NCBI GenBank assembly: GCA_903919535.1
Contig: CAIXIP010000217.1
Coordinates: forward strand, 1-49,447
DNA from: an uncultured Bacteroidota bacterium
GTDB lineage: Bacteria > Bacteroidota > Bacteroidia > 2-12-FULL-35-15
Direction of reading: 5' to 3'
DNA length: 49,447 bases
The position numbers and the translations under genes are program-made. The notes under the pieces were generated by a model that saw only the letters and a list, made by a program, of their open reading frames with translations, searched no databases and was not told where the DNA came from. Each line of letters begins with the position of its first letter. Position 1 is the stretch's first letter. This document shows positions 17,687-27,663 of the stretch, piece after piece.

Positions 17687-18766
17687 ATGAATAAGAAAAT
17701 AATAATTATAGCAATAGCGTTATTTTGCATTGGGAATAACGTTTCAGCCCAAGCACCAAAATATAGTAATGAGTTTTTAAATGTTGGTGTTGGAGCAAGA
17801 GCTTTAGGAATGTCAAACTCCTACATCACAACAGTTAATGATGTTACAGCAGGTTATTGGAATCCAGCAGGATTATTAGGAATTGGCAATCAACACCAAA
17901 TAGCATTAATGCACAGTGAATATTTTGCAGGTATTGCAAAGTATGATTATGGCGCATTTGCAACCAGATTGGACAGTTCATCTGTATTGGGCGTAACACT
18001 TATCCGATTTGGAGTTGATGATATTCCTAATACTACCGACCTAATTGATGCCAATGGAAATGTCGATTACAATAGAATTTCTACTTTTTCGGCTGTAGAT
18101 TGGGGATTTTTAGTTTCATATGCAAAAACATTAAAAATTCCGAATTTGCGAGTTGGAGCAAATGTAAAGATCATCAGAAGAAAAGTTGGTGATTTTGCGG
18201 GTGCATGGGGATTTGGTTTAGATGCAGGCGCACAATACGATTATAAAAAATGGAAATTTGCTGCGATGGCACGTGATGTAACATCCACTTTTAATGCCTG
18301 GAGTTTTAATATGTCCGATAAAATGAAAGAAACATTTATTGCAACAGGGAATGAGATCCCTTCCAATAATGTAGAAATCACATTGCCGAAATTACTTTTA
18401 GGAAGTGCACGAAAATTCAATATCACCAATAAAATATCACTTCTTACTGAATTGAATTTAGATGCAACTTTTGATGGCAAACACAATGTCATGATAAAAA
18501 GTAAAGTAGTGAGCCTTGATCCGCATCTTGGCTTAGAAGCGGCCTATATGAATTTAATTTTTTTAAGAGCAGGAATCGGTAATTATCAAACCTATACTGA
18601 TGCATTAGGAAAAAAAATAAAGACATTCCAGCCGAACATCGGAGTTGGAGTAAGAATTAAATCAGTAACAATTGACTATGCTTTAACAGATATTGGTGAC
18701 CAATCAGTGGCTTTATATTCTAATGTATTTTCTTTAAAAATAGATATAAATAAAAAAACTAAATGA
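17687..18766 (+). CDS. PorV/PorQ family outer-membrane protein
   Basis: The 359-residue precursor has a clear signal peptide (IIIIAIALFCIGNNVSAQ). The mature N-terminus NEFLNVGVGARALGMSNSYIT followed by DVTAGYWNPAGLLGIG is the hallmark of the PorV/PorQ family of FadL-like outer-membrane beta barrels. PorV itself serves as the shuttle of type IX secretion substrates to the PorU sortase; other family members are less well defined. The stop overlaps the start of the adjacent PorU2-type peptidase by four bases (ATGA), so production of the two is coupled and they probably act as a pair. I leave the symbol empty because the usual PorV N-terminal pattern, as I recall it, differs from this one. Confidence 0.85.
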   Translation: MNKKIIIIAIALFCIGNNVSAQAPKYSNEFLNVGVGARALGMSNSYITTVNDVTAGYWNPAGLLGIGNQHQIALMHSEYFAGIAKYDYGAFATRLDSSSVLGVTLIRFGVDDIPNTTDLIDANGNVDYNRISTFSAVDWGFLVSYAKTLKIPNLRVGANVKIIRRKVGDFAGAWGFGLDAGAQYDYKKWKFAAMARDVTSTFNAWSFNMSDKMKETFIATGNEIPSNNVEITLPKLLLGSARKFNITNKISLLTELNLDATFDGKHNVMIKSKVVSLDPHLGLEAAYMNLIFLRAGIGNYQTYTDALGKKIKTFQPNIGVGVRIKSVTIDYALTDIGDQSVALYSNVFSLKIDINKKTK

Positions 18767-21700
18767 TTAAACGGTTACTTTTCGTATGTCTGCTAATGCT
18801 TTTGTTTATGGGGCTAAAAGCACAACCATACGGAAACGAATGGATCAATTACTCTCAGAATTATTACAAAATAAAAATTGCCAAGAACGGTATTTATCGA
18901 ATTAATGCTGCAACCTTATCTGCCTTAGGAATTAATTCAGTTAACCCACAAAATCTTCAACTTTTTAACAAAGGGATTCAGCAATATATTTTTGTAAAAG
19001 ATGATGGTGATAATATCTTCAACTCAACAGATTTTATTGAATTTTATGCCGAAGCGAACGATGGCAAATTAGATTCTTTGCTATATAAGAATACCCCCTT
19101 TGTTCCAAATCCTTATTATAGTTTAATTAATGACACTGCTATATACTTTTTAACTTGGAACTCTTCTACCAACAACAATAGGATGAGCATTGAAACTGAT
19201 ACGGCTTTTAGTTCATACACGCCCGACACCTATTTCTTTAAAGAAGAAATCCAATCTTTCCATTCAGGATATTTTGCAGGTGAAACAGATGTTGTTGGAG
19301 GCACTGATTCTCGATACATTCGCTCCGAAGGATGGTTTGACGGGAATGTTATAACTCTGGGGTCTGGAGGCATTCAAACATACTCTATCAGCACTCCTAA
19401 GATATTTACAAGTGGCCCCAATCCACTAGTTAAAATTGTTGCTATTGGTGCTTCAAAAAATACGCAAGCCAACCCTGACCATCATTTACTTATCGAATAT
19501 CAAGGTTCAGGAGGGTATCAATTATTTAAGGATACTTCGTTCAGAGGATATGAAGCAAATCGTTTTATTGTTAATTCTATTTCTGCATCATCGTTAGGAA
19601 GTTCAACAACCAATTTCCGATTTACAAGTGTTGCAGACCTTCCAAATGTCACCTCGAACAGAACTACAATATCGTATATCAATGTCAAATACCCTCATTT
19701 GCTTGACCTGGAAGGAACAACTAAATTTCTATTTTACTTACCTTATAATGGTTTATTAAAATCCTTTTTAAACATTAGTAATTTTAGTGCATCTGGCACT
19801 ACTCATGTATACGACCTTAGCAATCACAAGCGTATTGATGTAGTTCAAAGTGGCAGTAATTTTAAGACACTAATACCAACCAACGGTAGTGAAAAAAAAT
19901 GTTATATCACTTCTGATGGAAACATCACAAATATTACTTCTATTCAACCTGTAACCCCATCAGCAAAGTTCACAGATTACTCAATATTTTCAGCTGACTC
20001 TGCATTCATTATAGTGACAAATAAATTATTACTGCCTTCAGCAATTACCTATAAAAATTACAGGAGTTCTATTAACGGAGGCTCCAACAATGTAGTAATT
20101 GCTGACGTAGATGAGTTATACGACCAGTTCGCTTATGGAATTGTTAAAAGCCCATTATCAATAAGAGGTTTCGCAGATTATCTGTTGGATACTTATCCTG
20201 CCAATGCACCACCCAAAAATTTATTTTTGATAGGTAAATCAATTCACTTTTATGTTTGTCGACAAAATGCAGCAAACTATGCAAACTGTTTAGTTCCTTC
20301 ATTTGGGAATCCCTCTAGTGATAACTTATTTACTGCCGGATTAAATGGCACTCAATTGGAGCCAGCTATTCCGACAGGTAGATTAGCTGCAAAAAACACA
20401 ATTGACATTGATTCCTATTTTAATAAAGTAGTTCAATATGAAGGCAATCCTCCGGCAGAATGGATGAAAGAGGTTTTACATTTTGGAGGAGGAGACGATG
20501 CAAGCTTACAGAATACAATTAAAAATTATTTAAATGGGTATAAATATATTATTGAAGACACTTATTATGGCGGGCATGTAACTTCTTTTTTTAAAGCTAA
20601 CTCGCTTCCGATGCAACAGCCTTCTTCTGATTCTGTCCGGAATATAATTAATAACGGGGTATCATTAATGACCTTTTTTGGACATGCTTCCGGCAATAGT
20701 TTCGATCAGAGTTTAGACAATATTAGTTCTTACGATTTTCAAGGGCATTACCCTTTCATGCTTACTAACGGATGTTATTCGGGTGACATACATTCATCGG
20801 GCATGGGTACATCTGAGGAATATATATTAACTCCGCAAAAAGGTATGATAGGATATTTATCAACTGTTGGGTTAGGAGTTCCATACGCTTTAAACACTTT
20901 TTCAAATGAATTTTACAATCAGGTAGCAAAACTAAGTTACGGGAAAAGTGTTGGATATAACATCAAAAAAACAATTCATAATATTGAACCCTTTGCAATT
21001 TCAGGTAGCAACCCTGATTCATTAATACGTGCAGTTTGTTATGAGATGACATTGCATGGCGACCCATCCATTATTATCAACGCTCAAAAAAAATCTGATT
21101 ATAAAATCACCAACAACGATGTATATTTTGATTTATTAACAAATTCTGATACCGTTACTGTATATGCAATTCGCACAAATATTGGCAGAGCACAAAATGA
21201 TACAATAATAAATGAGTTACTACGAATAGCTCCAAATGGTGATTCTACAAGATATACGGTCAGAAATATAGCACCAAAATACAAAGACACGATTTCATTC
21301 AAGTTACCAATTAATTTTTCGACAGATATTGGTTTGAATAAAATAAAAATAACTCTAGATGCATATAATACGGTTAGCGAGTTAGACGAAACAAATAATA
21401 GCACAGGTTTTATTGATGCATTTATAAATGGAGGAGCCATTGTTCCCGTTTACCCATACGAGTTTGCCATTGTACCAACCGATACCATAACCTTAAAAGC
21501 ATCTACTGCGAATCCATTTGCAATATCAAAAAACTACATTTTCCAAATTGATACTACTGATACGTTTAATAGTCCTTCTTTTATAACCACAACAATTAAC
21601 GCCCCTGGCGGTGTTGTAACATGGAGGCCATCTTCCATTTTCCCTTTACATGACAGCACTGTATATTACTGGCGAGTTAGCCCTGATTCTACAGGCCCCA

Positions 21701-23811
21701 CTACGGGATTTGTTTGGCGCGAAAGTTCCTTTCAGTATATTCAAAACAGACATGGTTGGGAACAAGCTCATTTTTTTCAATTCAAAAATGATGGCTATCA
21801 ATATGTAAAATTTATCAGGCCATTAAGAAAATTTCAATTTGCTGACGATTTAAAAAATGTTGTTTGCTTAAATGGTATTTACCCTTATATATATCCCTTA
21901 GATATTTCATATCGACTCGATGGTGGACTAATGCACTATTGGAGTTGTACCCCCTATACTGGTATTACTTTTGTTATTTTTAATGGAAGTAGTGGTCAAC
22001 CTGAACAAAGTGTCAAACTTGTCCCACCTGCATTAACCCCTTCAGGAGCGCCATATCCAGATCTTGATTATGGACAATATGGCAATCGACATTGCGTACC
22101 ACGTAATTTATTTGCATTTGATTTTTTCTCAAATGATGCAAATTATTGGCGCCCGGCAATAAAAACATTTGTCAATAATATTCCTGCCGGATCATATATT
22201 ATGGCTTATAGTCAGGGAAATGCTTCCATTCAGATGGACACCACTTTATATCAATCTTTTGAATCATTTGGCAGCGGAGGAATACGCAGCATTGTTGATA
22301 ACAGACCATTCATTTTTTTCGGAAAAAAAGGTTCTGCTATTGGTAGCGCAAGAGAAATAATTGGTGATTCACTCACCTCTATCATTAAACTGGATACTAC
22401 TATTCAGTCAAACTGGAATGAAGGCTTTATCGCGTCCCCAATAATTGGTCCTGCTTTAAGCTGGGGATCTTTGCATTGGAGACAAAAAACGCTGGATGGT
22501 TCAAGCACAAAGGATAGTATTGTAGTTAGAATAATAGGTATTAAATCTAATGGACAAGAAGTAACACTTGTAGATTTCCCTAAAGATTCGGTAGATGTAC
22601 TGAATTTGGCATATCATAATGTAGATGCCACCATTTATCCAAAAATTCGATTGGTAGCCTTCATGAAAGATGACAGTCTTCATACTCCTCCGCAAATGAA
22701 ACGATGGCAAGTAATTTATGCTCCCGTGCCAGAAGCAGCAATAAATCCTCCACTTGGATATTCTATGAGTAATGATAATGTGCAGGAAGGTGATAATATT
22801 ACCTTTCATGTTCCGATACAAAATATAGGTGATATTCCATTTAATAAAGACAGTTTGTTGGTTACCTATTGGATAGAAGATGTAAATAGAGTGAAACACC
22901 AATTGCCTTCTACACTTAAGAAAAACCCATTTATTCCAAGTGAAGTAATTATAGATACCGTTCATTTGAATACGGCCACTTACAGGGGTACTAACTCGTT
23001 GTGGATTGAAGTAAATCCAATTAATCAACCCCATTCACAATTGGAACAATATCATTTTAATAACATTATACAAATCCCATTTCATGTTGCAGCTGATAAG
23101 ATTAACCCATTATTAGATGTAACTTTTGATGGCGTTCACATTTTGAACAATGATATTGTTTCAGCAAAACCAAACATTTTAATAAAACTAAAAGATGAAA
23201 ATCAATTTTTGGCTTTAAACGACACAAATGCTTTTCATATTTTTGTTCAAACCCCTTCAAATAGTGTTGCACAACGTATTTATTTCGGCAATACGCTAAC
23301 ATTTATTCCAGCTACATTACCGTATAATAGTTGTAAAATAAATTATACGCCTGCATTTTCTCAAGATGGTACCTACCAATTAATAATTCAGGCAATGGAT
23401 AGAACAGGTAATCAATCTGGAGCGATTGATTATAAAATAAATTTCGAAATAATTAATAAGGCAAGCATTACAGAAGTGATGAATTATCCAAATCCTTTTT
23501 CGACTGCAACACATTTTGTATTTACTTTAACAGGTTCAGAAATCCCTAGTAATTTCAAAATACAAATAATGACCATTACAGGAAAAGTTGTCCGTGAGAT
23601 TTTTCAAGATGAGTTAGGCGCTATACATGTTGGAAGAAACATTACAGATTTCGCATGGGATGGGAAAGATGAATTTGGCGACAAATTAGCCAATGGTGTA
23701 TACCTTTACAGAGTAATTACAAAACTTAATGGGGAAGATATTGAGAAACGTCAAACAGATGCTGATCAATACTTTAAAAAAGGCTGGGGTAAAATGTATC
23801 TGATGCGTTAA
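18763..23811 (+). CDS. porU2: PorU2-type C25 cysteine peptidase (putative type IX secretion sortase)
   Basis: This 1682-residue secreted protein has a signal peptide (LLFVCLLMLLFMGLKAQ). The central domain belongs to peptidase family C25 (gingipain/PorU): SLMTFFGHASGN carries the catalytic His641 and MLTNGCYSGD the catalytic Cys671. Beyond about residue 780 come several beta-sandwich domains, including CARDB-like segments such as LDETNNSTGF and LEQYHFNNI. From about residue 1573 a FlgD-like/T9SS-type C-terminal domain begins with MNYPNPFS and ends with DGKDEFGDKLANGVYLYRV. PorU removes C-terminal signals from type IX cargo and attaches it to A-LPS. This protein is roughly 400-500 residues longer than classical PorU, which fits the PorU2 subgroup; its sortase role is inferred. 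It overlaps the PorV-like gene by 4 bases. Confidence 0.85.
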   Translation: MIKRLLFVCLLMLLFMGLKAQPYGNEWINYSQNYYKIKIAKNGIYRINAATLSALGINSVNPQNLQLFNKGIQQYIFVKDDGDNIFNSTDFIEFYAEANDGKLDSLLYKNTPFVPNPYYSLINDTAIYFLTWNSSTNNNRMSIETDTAFSSYTPDTYFFKEEIQSFHSGYFAGETDVVGGTDSRYIRSEGWFDGNVITLGSGGIQTYSISTPKIFTSGPNPLVKIVAIGASKNTQANPDHHLLIEYQGSGGYQLFKDTSFRGYEANRFIVNSISASSLGSSTTNFRFTSVADLPNVTSNRTTISYINVKYPHLLDLEGTTKFLFYLPYNGLLKSFLNISNFSASGTTHVYDLSNHKRIDVVQSGSNFKTLIPTNGSEKKCYITSDGNITNITSIQPVTPSAKFTDYSIFSADSAFIIVTNKLLLPSAITYKNYRSSINGGSNNVVIADVDELYDQFAYGIVKSPLSIRGFADYLLDTYPANAPPKNLFLIGKSIHFYVCRQNAANYANCLVPSFGNPSSDNLFTAGLNGTQLEPAIPTGRLAAKNTIDIDSYFNKVVQYEGNPPAEWMKEVLHFGGGDDASLQNTIKNYLNGYKYIIEDTYYGGHVTSFFKANSLPMQQPSSDSVRNIINNGVSLMTFFGHASGNSFDQSLDNISSYDFQGHYPFMLTNGCYSGDIHSSGMGTSEEYILTPQKGMIGYLSTVGLGVPYALNTFSNEFYNQVAKLSYGKSVGYNIKKTIHNIEPFAISGSNPDSLIRAVCYEMTLHGDPSIIINAQKKSDYKITNNDVYFDLLTNSDTVTVYAIRTNIGRAQNDTIINELLRIAPNGDSTRYTVRNIAPKYKDTISFKLPINFSTDIGLNKIKITLDAYNTVSELDETNNSTGFIDAFINGGAIVPVYPYEFAIVPTDTITLKASTANPFAISKNYIFQIDTTDTFNSPSFITTTINAPGGVVTWRPSSIFPLHDSTVYYWRVSPDSTGPTTGFVWRESSFQYIQNRHGWEQAHFFQFKNDGYQYVKFIRPLRKFQFADDLKNVVCLNGIYPYIYPLDISYRLDGGLMHYWSCTPYTGITFVIFNGSSGQPEQSVKLVPPALTPSGAPYPDLDYGQYGNRHCVPRNLFAFDFFSNDANYWRPAIKTFVNNIPAGSYIMAYSQGNASIQMDTTLYQSFESFGSGGIRSIVDNRPFIFFGKKGSAIGSAREIIGDSLTSIIKLDTTIQSNWNEGFIASPIIGPALSWGSLHWRQKTLDGSSTKDSIVVRIIGIKSNGQEVTLVDFPKDSVDVLNLAYHNVDATIYPKIRLVAFMKDDSLHTPPQMKRWQVIYAPVPEAAINPPLGYSMSNDNVQEGDNITFHVPIQNIGDIPFNKDSLLVTYWIEDVNRVKHQLPSTLKKNPFIPSEVIIDTVHLNTATYRGTNSLWIEVNPINQPHSQLEQYHFNNIIQIPFHVAADKINPLLDVTFDGVHILNNDIVSAKPNILIKLKDENQFLALNDTNAFHIFVQTPSNSVAQRIYFGNTLTFIPATLPYNSCKINYTPAFSQDGTYQLIIQAMDRTGNQSGAIDYKINFEIINKASITEVMNYPNPFSTATHFVFTLTGSEIPSNFKIQIMTITGKVVREIFQDELGAIHVGRNITDFAWDGKDEFGDKLANGVYLYRVITKLNGEDIEKRQTDADQYFKKGWGKMYLMR

Positions 23812-25347
23812 TTACTCTATTTTTTTATAGATTAACAATTTTCCTTTGTCGTATTCCTTGTTCCATTGATTTGCATTTTTAATTACAAAATCGGGGACAA
23901 CACATTTTTCACTATTTACAATTACATAAATAGATGAAGCATGATTCAAGGAATCATATTTACTAAAAGGATAAAATACCAAATTCGAATATTCCTTAAA
24001 CCCATTGTATATAATATGATTCTCTGCAAATTCACTATCTGTTAAAATTATTTTCTTACCTGTGAGGTTTAATTCTTCTATCTGGGTTTTAATTAAATTG
24101 CTTGATCGTAATGCAGGAACTCTATAGTTAGAATTGCTATATACAAAATTTGCTGCCAAAATTAAGAACGGTAACAATAGCAATAAATTCCAGTTTTTGT
24201 TTTTTTGTTTCATAAAGTAAGAAAACAATATAACAGATAAAAAAAAGCCAAACAGTATTGTTCTATTTACAGAAACAGAGCTGTAATTACAGACAATTAA
24301 TGCAGTAAATATTATCATCAAATAATAATATATTTTTCTCTTAGCTTTAAAAATTAAAAATGCCGACAGTATCGACAATGGCGCAACAGTTAATATCCAC
24401 AACCTATCAACCATAAATAACACTCCGTATTTTTCAGTGTGAAAAAGAAAAATAAATTCAGACAGTAGCACTAAAGAGTATAATGCAATGTATGAGTGTA
24501 AATCATTGAAATTTCTATTCCATACTTTTGGAAAAGAATAAGCCGCAAAAATTAAAATAAATAAATAGCCGAGTTCCGAGTTAAACCATTTTAAAATATT
24601 TGAACTAAATATTGCTTTAATATATGCTTTTGAATACTCATCAAAAAAGCCTGTATTATTAAAAGCCAACATCGATTTAATACGAAAAAAAGCATCTCCT
24701 GTAATTAAATAATAAAAAGTAAGCAGCAACAGCATGGAGGCTAAAGCAAGTAAAATTGTTTTTTTCCAAAAAAAATAATTTTGTTTTTTGAGAATATCGT
24801 AAACAAAAATAAGAAGTATAAAAGGCATAACAAGTAAGATGGTTTCCTTTGTCAAAAATCCCAATAGAAGGATAACGTTTATTAAAAACGGATAGATTAC
24901 TTTTTTTTCATATTGTCTTCCATAATAAAGCAATACAATACTGGCAATACAATAAAAGGAAACAATTAAATCTGGAAACAATGCAATAGAATATGTTATT
25001 TGCATCGTGTTAACAGCAATTAGAAAGGAGGCAATAAAGGCAACTTGAACATTTGTAGTTTTATTAAGAAACAAAAAAACAATCGTAATTGTAAAACAAC
25101 TTAACAAAAGGGGCCACAATGCAATCGTATAAGGATTTATGCCGAAAACAAAAAAAATAATACTTGTGGGAATATAAACACCAAACCTATTTTGAAACTG
25201 ATCATACGTTAAATTTAAATGCCCCTCTAAAAAACTATGCGCATTATAAGTATAGCAATAATCGTCACTGAAAGGCCACACAGGCTTCAAAGCAAACCAA
25301 GCCGTTATATGCAAAAGAAGGATTAGAATCAATAATTTTTTCTGCAT
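23812..25347 (-). CDS. GT-C glycosyltransferase, family 39 (PMT/ArnT)-like
   Basis: This 511-residue integral membrane protein has about eleven hydrophobic helices and a C-terminal soluble region of about 110 residues. After helix 1 the loop WPFSDDYCYTYNAHSFLEGHL contains the DD pair of PMT/ArnT-type transferases, which bind a polyprenyl-phosphate sugar donor. TMQITYSIALFPDLIVSFY resembles the conserved segment following the amphipathic juxtamembrane helices. It probably transfers a sugar to a lipid or protein at the periplasmic face; the acceptor is unknown. The stop codon abuts the stop of porU2 with no intervening base, and no terminator is visible. Its 5' end faces a DUF6973-like gene, with back-to-back -7 boxes between them. 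Confidence 0.75.
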   Translation of the reverse strand: MQKKLLILILLLHITAWFALKPVWPFSDDYCYTYNAHSFLEGHLNLTYDQFQNRFGVYIPTSIIFFVFGINPYTIALWPLLLSCFTITIVFLFLNKTTNVQVAFIASFLIAVNTMQITYSIALFPDLIVSFYCIASIVLLYYGRQYEKKVIYPFLINVILLLGFLTKETILLVMPFILLIFVYDILKKQNYFFWKKTILLALASMLLLLTFYYLITGDAFFRIKSMLAFNNTGFFDEYSKAYIKAIFSSNILKWFNSELGYLFILIFAAYSFPKVWNRNFNDLHSYIALYSLVLLSEFIFLFHTEKYGVLFMVDRLWILTVAPLSILSAFLIFKAKRKIYYYLMIIFTALIVCNYSSVSVNRTILFGFFLSVILFSYFMKQKNKNWNLLLLLPFLILAANFVYSNSNYRVPALRSSNLIKTQIEELNLTGKKIILTDSEFAENHIIYNGFKEYSNLVFYPFSKYDSLNHASSIYVIVNSEKCVVPDFVIKNANQWNKEYDKGKLLIYKKIE

Positions 25348-25366
25348 AATCTATATTTAACTTCTT

Positions 25367-25374
25367 CAAATATA
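25367..25374 (-). promoter_or_regulatory. -7 box of the GT39-like gene
   Basis: On the minus strand this reads TATATTTG, an exact TAnnTTTG match 20 bases before the start codon. No -33 TTTG is visible. It lies eight bases from the divergent -7 box at 25383. Confidence 0.45.
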
Positions 25375-25382
25375 ATTAATAT

Positions 25383-25390
25383 TAATTTTG
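25383..25390 (+). promoter_or_regulatory. -7 box of the DUF6973-like gene
   Basis: TAATTTTG matches the consensus exactly and lies 27 bases before the ATG at 25417. It stands back to back with the minus-strand box at 25367-25374. Confidence 0.5.
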
Positions 25391-25416
25391 CTATAATTAA
25401 ATCGCAATTTGCAAAT

Positions 25417-26025
25417 ATGTTAAAGCAAGTATTTTTCATTGGTTTTTTCTTTCTGTATTCGGCCATGTTTGCTCAATCGCCATTTAGTAAGCTTTCTAAG
25501 CCAGAAAAATATTGGGTCATTACGCATCCATTTGTTGTAAAAAAAGCTATGCATATTTCAAAACAAGTATTAGTTGATGTTGATTCCATCAGAAAATCAG
25601 AAATTATTGGTACAGATAATAACGGTGGCAAGCTGGATGCATTTAAACATGCATATTGGATGGCTTCCTTAACCTGCAAAATTGGAAAAAGAAAAACAAA
25701 GAAATTAGGCATTGCACACGAAAAAGGGAATTATTTGCAATTTAGAAAACACGAAATAGAAGACCGCTTTTTGCCCGACTCAGTTAGTTCTGAAATGGAT
25801 CTAAAAAATAATGAAATTGGAATTTCTTTAATTAATGATTGCAAATTAAAATCTACACAATCATTACAAAACGAGGTGTTATTGGCCTTAAAAAATGGGG
25901 AATTATATATTATAAAAAAAGACAAAAATGGGGTTTTTCTCACAAAAGATGGGATACAACTTCAGATGAATGAATGGGTGGGAAAATGGGGGATTCCAAA
26001 ATATATAGTTCGCTCAAACGAATAG
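25417..26025 (+). CDS. Secreted DUF6973-like protein
   Basis: The 202-residue protein begins with a signal peptide (VFFIGFFFLYSAMFAQ), so it is exported. The core GGKLDAFKHAYWMASLTCKIG followed by LGIAHEKGN resembles the DUF6973 pattern, in which a D-A-x-(R/K)-H-A-x-W helix and a later H-E pair could form a hydrolase-like or metal site. No biochemical role is known to me. The C-terminus has a beta-rich stretch, LYIIKKDKNGVFLTKDGIQL, ending in a tryptophan-containing segment. It stands alone between the divergent GT39-like gene and lnt, which follows after 33 bases with its own -7 box. The assignment rests on motif resemblance from memory and is moderate. Confidence 0.65.
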   Translation: MLKQVFFIGFFFLYSAMFAQSPFSKLSKPEKYWVITHPFVVKKAMHISKQVLVDVDSIRKSEIIGTDNNGGKLDAFKHAYWMASLTCKIGKRKTKKLGIAHEKGNYLQFRKHEIEDRFLPDSVSSEMDLKNNEIGISLINDCKLKSTQSLQNEVLLALKNGELYIIKKDKNGVFLTKDGIQLQMNEWVGKWGIPKYIVRSNE

Positions 26026-26034
26026 CGATTTTAT

Positions 26035-26042
26035 TATCTTTG
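26035..26042 (+). promoter_or_regulatory. -7 box of lnt-hemH
   Basis: TATCTTTG is an exact TAnnTTTG match 16 bases before the GTG start of lnt, consistent with a very short leader. No -33 TTTG is seen. Confidence 0.5.
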
Positions 26043-26058
26043 TGCGTATATTTTAAAT

Positions 26059-27663
26059 GTGAAAACACTTCAACTTTTATCCCTTTCAATATTAAGTGGC
26101 CTTCTTTTAGGCCTTTCGTGGATCCCAACTGGGTTGGCACCCATGTTATTCGTGGCATTTGTACCTCTGTTAATTGTTGAACATTCTATTTTCAAAAATC
26201 CTCTGAAAAATAAAACACTCACGATTTTTCTTTGTGCTTTCATTACATTTTTCACGTGGAATCTGGCTGCTACATGGTGGATTAAGAATGCTTCTTTTGG
26301 CGGTGCAGTATTAGCATTCGTAGGCAACTCTGTTTTAATGTCGATTCCTTTTTTATTTTTTCATCAGGTAAAAAAACGAATAGGAGAAAAATGGGGTAGC
26401 ATTATATTTGTCTGCTTTTTTATTGCGTTTGAATATTGGCATTTAGATGGCGAATTATCTTGGCCCTGGCTTACACTTGGCAATGCTTTTGCCGACACAC
26501 CAAATTTAATTCAATGGTATGAATATTCAGGAATGCTTGGCGGAAGCTTATGGATTTTGGTAACTAATGCTTTGGGTTTTGAAATTTATAAAAAGTATAA
26601 AGTAGCAAGTATTAAATATCAAGTAATTGGATTAATTTCCGTTATTATTATTCCAATTTCCGCATCTTATATTATTTCCTTTTCTCAAAATAAATTTATA
26701 AAAGGTGGAGTTCAAGTTGTAATAGTTCAGCCAAATATTGATCCTTATAACGAAAAATTTTCCGGCTCCTACGAAGAGCAATTAAATAAAATGTTGCTAC
26801 TCGCTGCACAAAAAACAGACTCCACAACTGACTATTTGGTTTTCCCCGAAACAGCTATCACTGAAGAATTATGGGAGAATCAACTAGAACAAAGCAGCAG
26901 TATACAAACAATTCAAAAGTTTTTAAAACACTTCCCGAAATTAAAAATCATTACTGGCGCTTCAACAGCAAAAGCATTTCAGGTCGATGAAGAATTATCT
27001 GCAACAGCGCGTAAATTTTCAGGAGCCAACACTTATTACGATGCATACAATACCGCCTTGCAATTAGACAACAGTGGGCGAATACAAATTTACCACAAAT
27101 CACAATTAGTAGCAGGTGTTGAACGAATGCCTTTTCCTGTGCTATTCAAACCACTCGAAAAATTTGCTCTTGATCTCGGAGGAACTGTTGGAAGTTTGGG
27201 TACTCAAAAAGAACGAACAGTTTTTACTTCACCTGATGGCTCAATAAAATCTGCTCCCGTAATTTGCTATGAAAGTTTATTTGGCGAATTTGTAAGTAAA
27301 TATGTTCAGAATGGCGCACAATTTATTGCAATCATCACAAATGATGGGTGGTGGGGCGACACACCTGGCTATAAGCAACATTTAAAATATGGAAGATTAA
27401 GAGCAATCGAAAACAGAAGATGGGTTGTTCGTTCAGCAAATACTGGCACCTCTTGTTTTATAACACCACTTGGCGAAATACAACAGACAACTGAATGGTG
27501 GACTCCATGCGTTATCAGCCAAAAAATTCAGTTGTACACTGAGATTACTTTTTATACAAATCATGGGGATTACATTGGAAGGTATGCCTTGTATATTTCT
27601 TTACTCTTAATTATCTTTTCATTGCTACTTAGATTCAATATCATTAATAAATTTATTAAATAA
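26059..27663 (+). CDS. lnt: Apolipoprotein N-acyltransferase
   Basis: Lnt adds the third acyl chain to the N-terminal cysteine of lipoproteins at the periplasmic face of the inner membrane. The 534-residue protein has about six N-terminal membrane helices, then a nitrilase-like domain. The catalytic triad is visible as Glu264 in VFPETAIT, Lys347 in YHKSQLVAGVERMPF and Cys403 in VICYESLFG; NDGWWGDTPGYKQHLKYGRLRAIENRR is a signature of the family. The start is GTG: an ATG two bases upstream is out of frame and immediately stopped. hemH begins directly after the stop, so the two form an operon. Presence of Lnt fits an organism rich in triacylated lipoproteins. Confidence 0.95.
   Translation: MKTLQLLSLSILSGLLLGLSWIPTGLAPMLFVAFVPLLIVEHSIFKNPLKNKTLTIFLCAFITFFTWNLAATWWIKNASFGGAVLAFVGNSVLMSIPFLFFHQVKKRIGEKWGSIIFVCFFIAFEYWHLDGELSWPWLTLGNAFADTPNLIQWYEYSGMLGGSLWILVTNALGFEIYKKYKVASIKYQVIGLISVIIIPISASYIISFSQNKFIKGGVQVVIVQPNIDPYNEKFSGSYEEQLNKMLLLAAQKTDSTTDYLVFPETAITEELWENQLEQSSSIQTIQKFLKHFPKLKIITGASTAKAFQVDEELSATARKFSGANTYYDAYNTALQLDNSGRIQIYHKSQLVAGVERMPFPVLFKPLEKFALDLGGTVGSLGTQKERTVFTSPDGSIKSAPVICYESLFGEFVSKYVQNGAQFIAIITNDGWWGDTPGYKQHLKYGRLRAIENRRWVVRSANTGTSCFITPLGEIQQTTEWWTPCVISQKIQLYTEITFYTNHGDYIGRYALYISLLLIIFSLLLRFNIINKFIK

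Noticed and set aside
21099-21440. 113-residue minus-strand ORF inside porU2
   Set aside because: Shadow of the porU2 beta-sandwich region; no signal or domain recognisable.
22501-23034. 177-residue minus-strand ORF inside porU2
   Set aside because: Antisense shadow of a well-supported coding frame, with biased tryptophan/tyrosine/isoleucine-rich composition and no motif.
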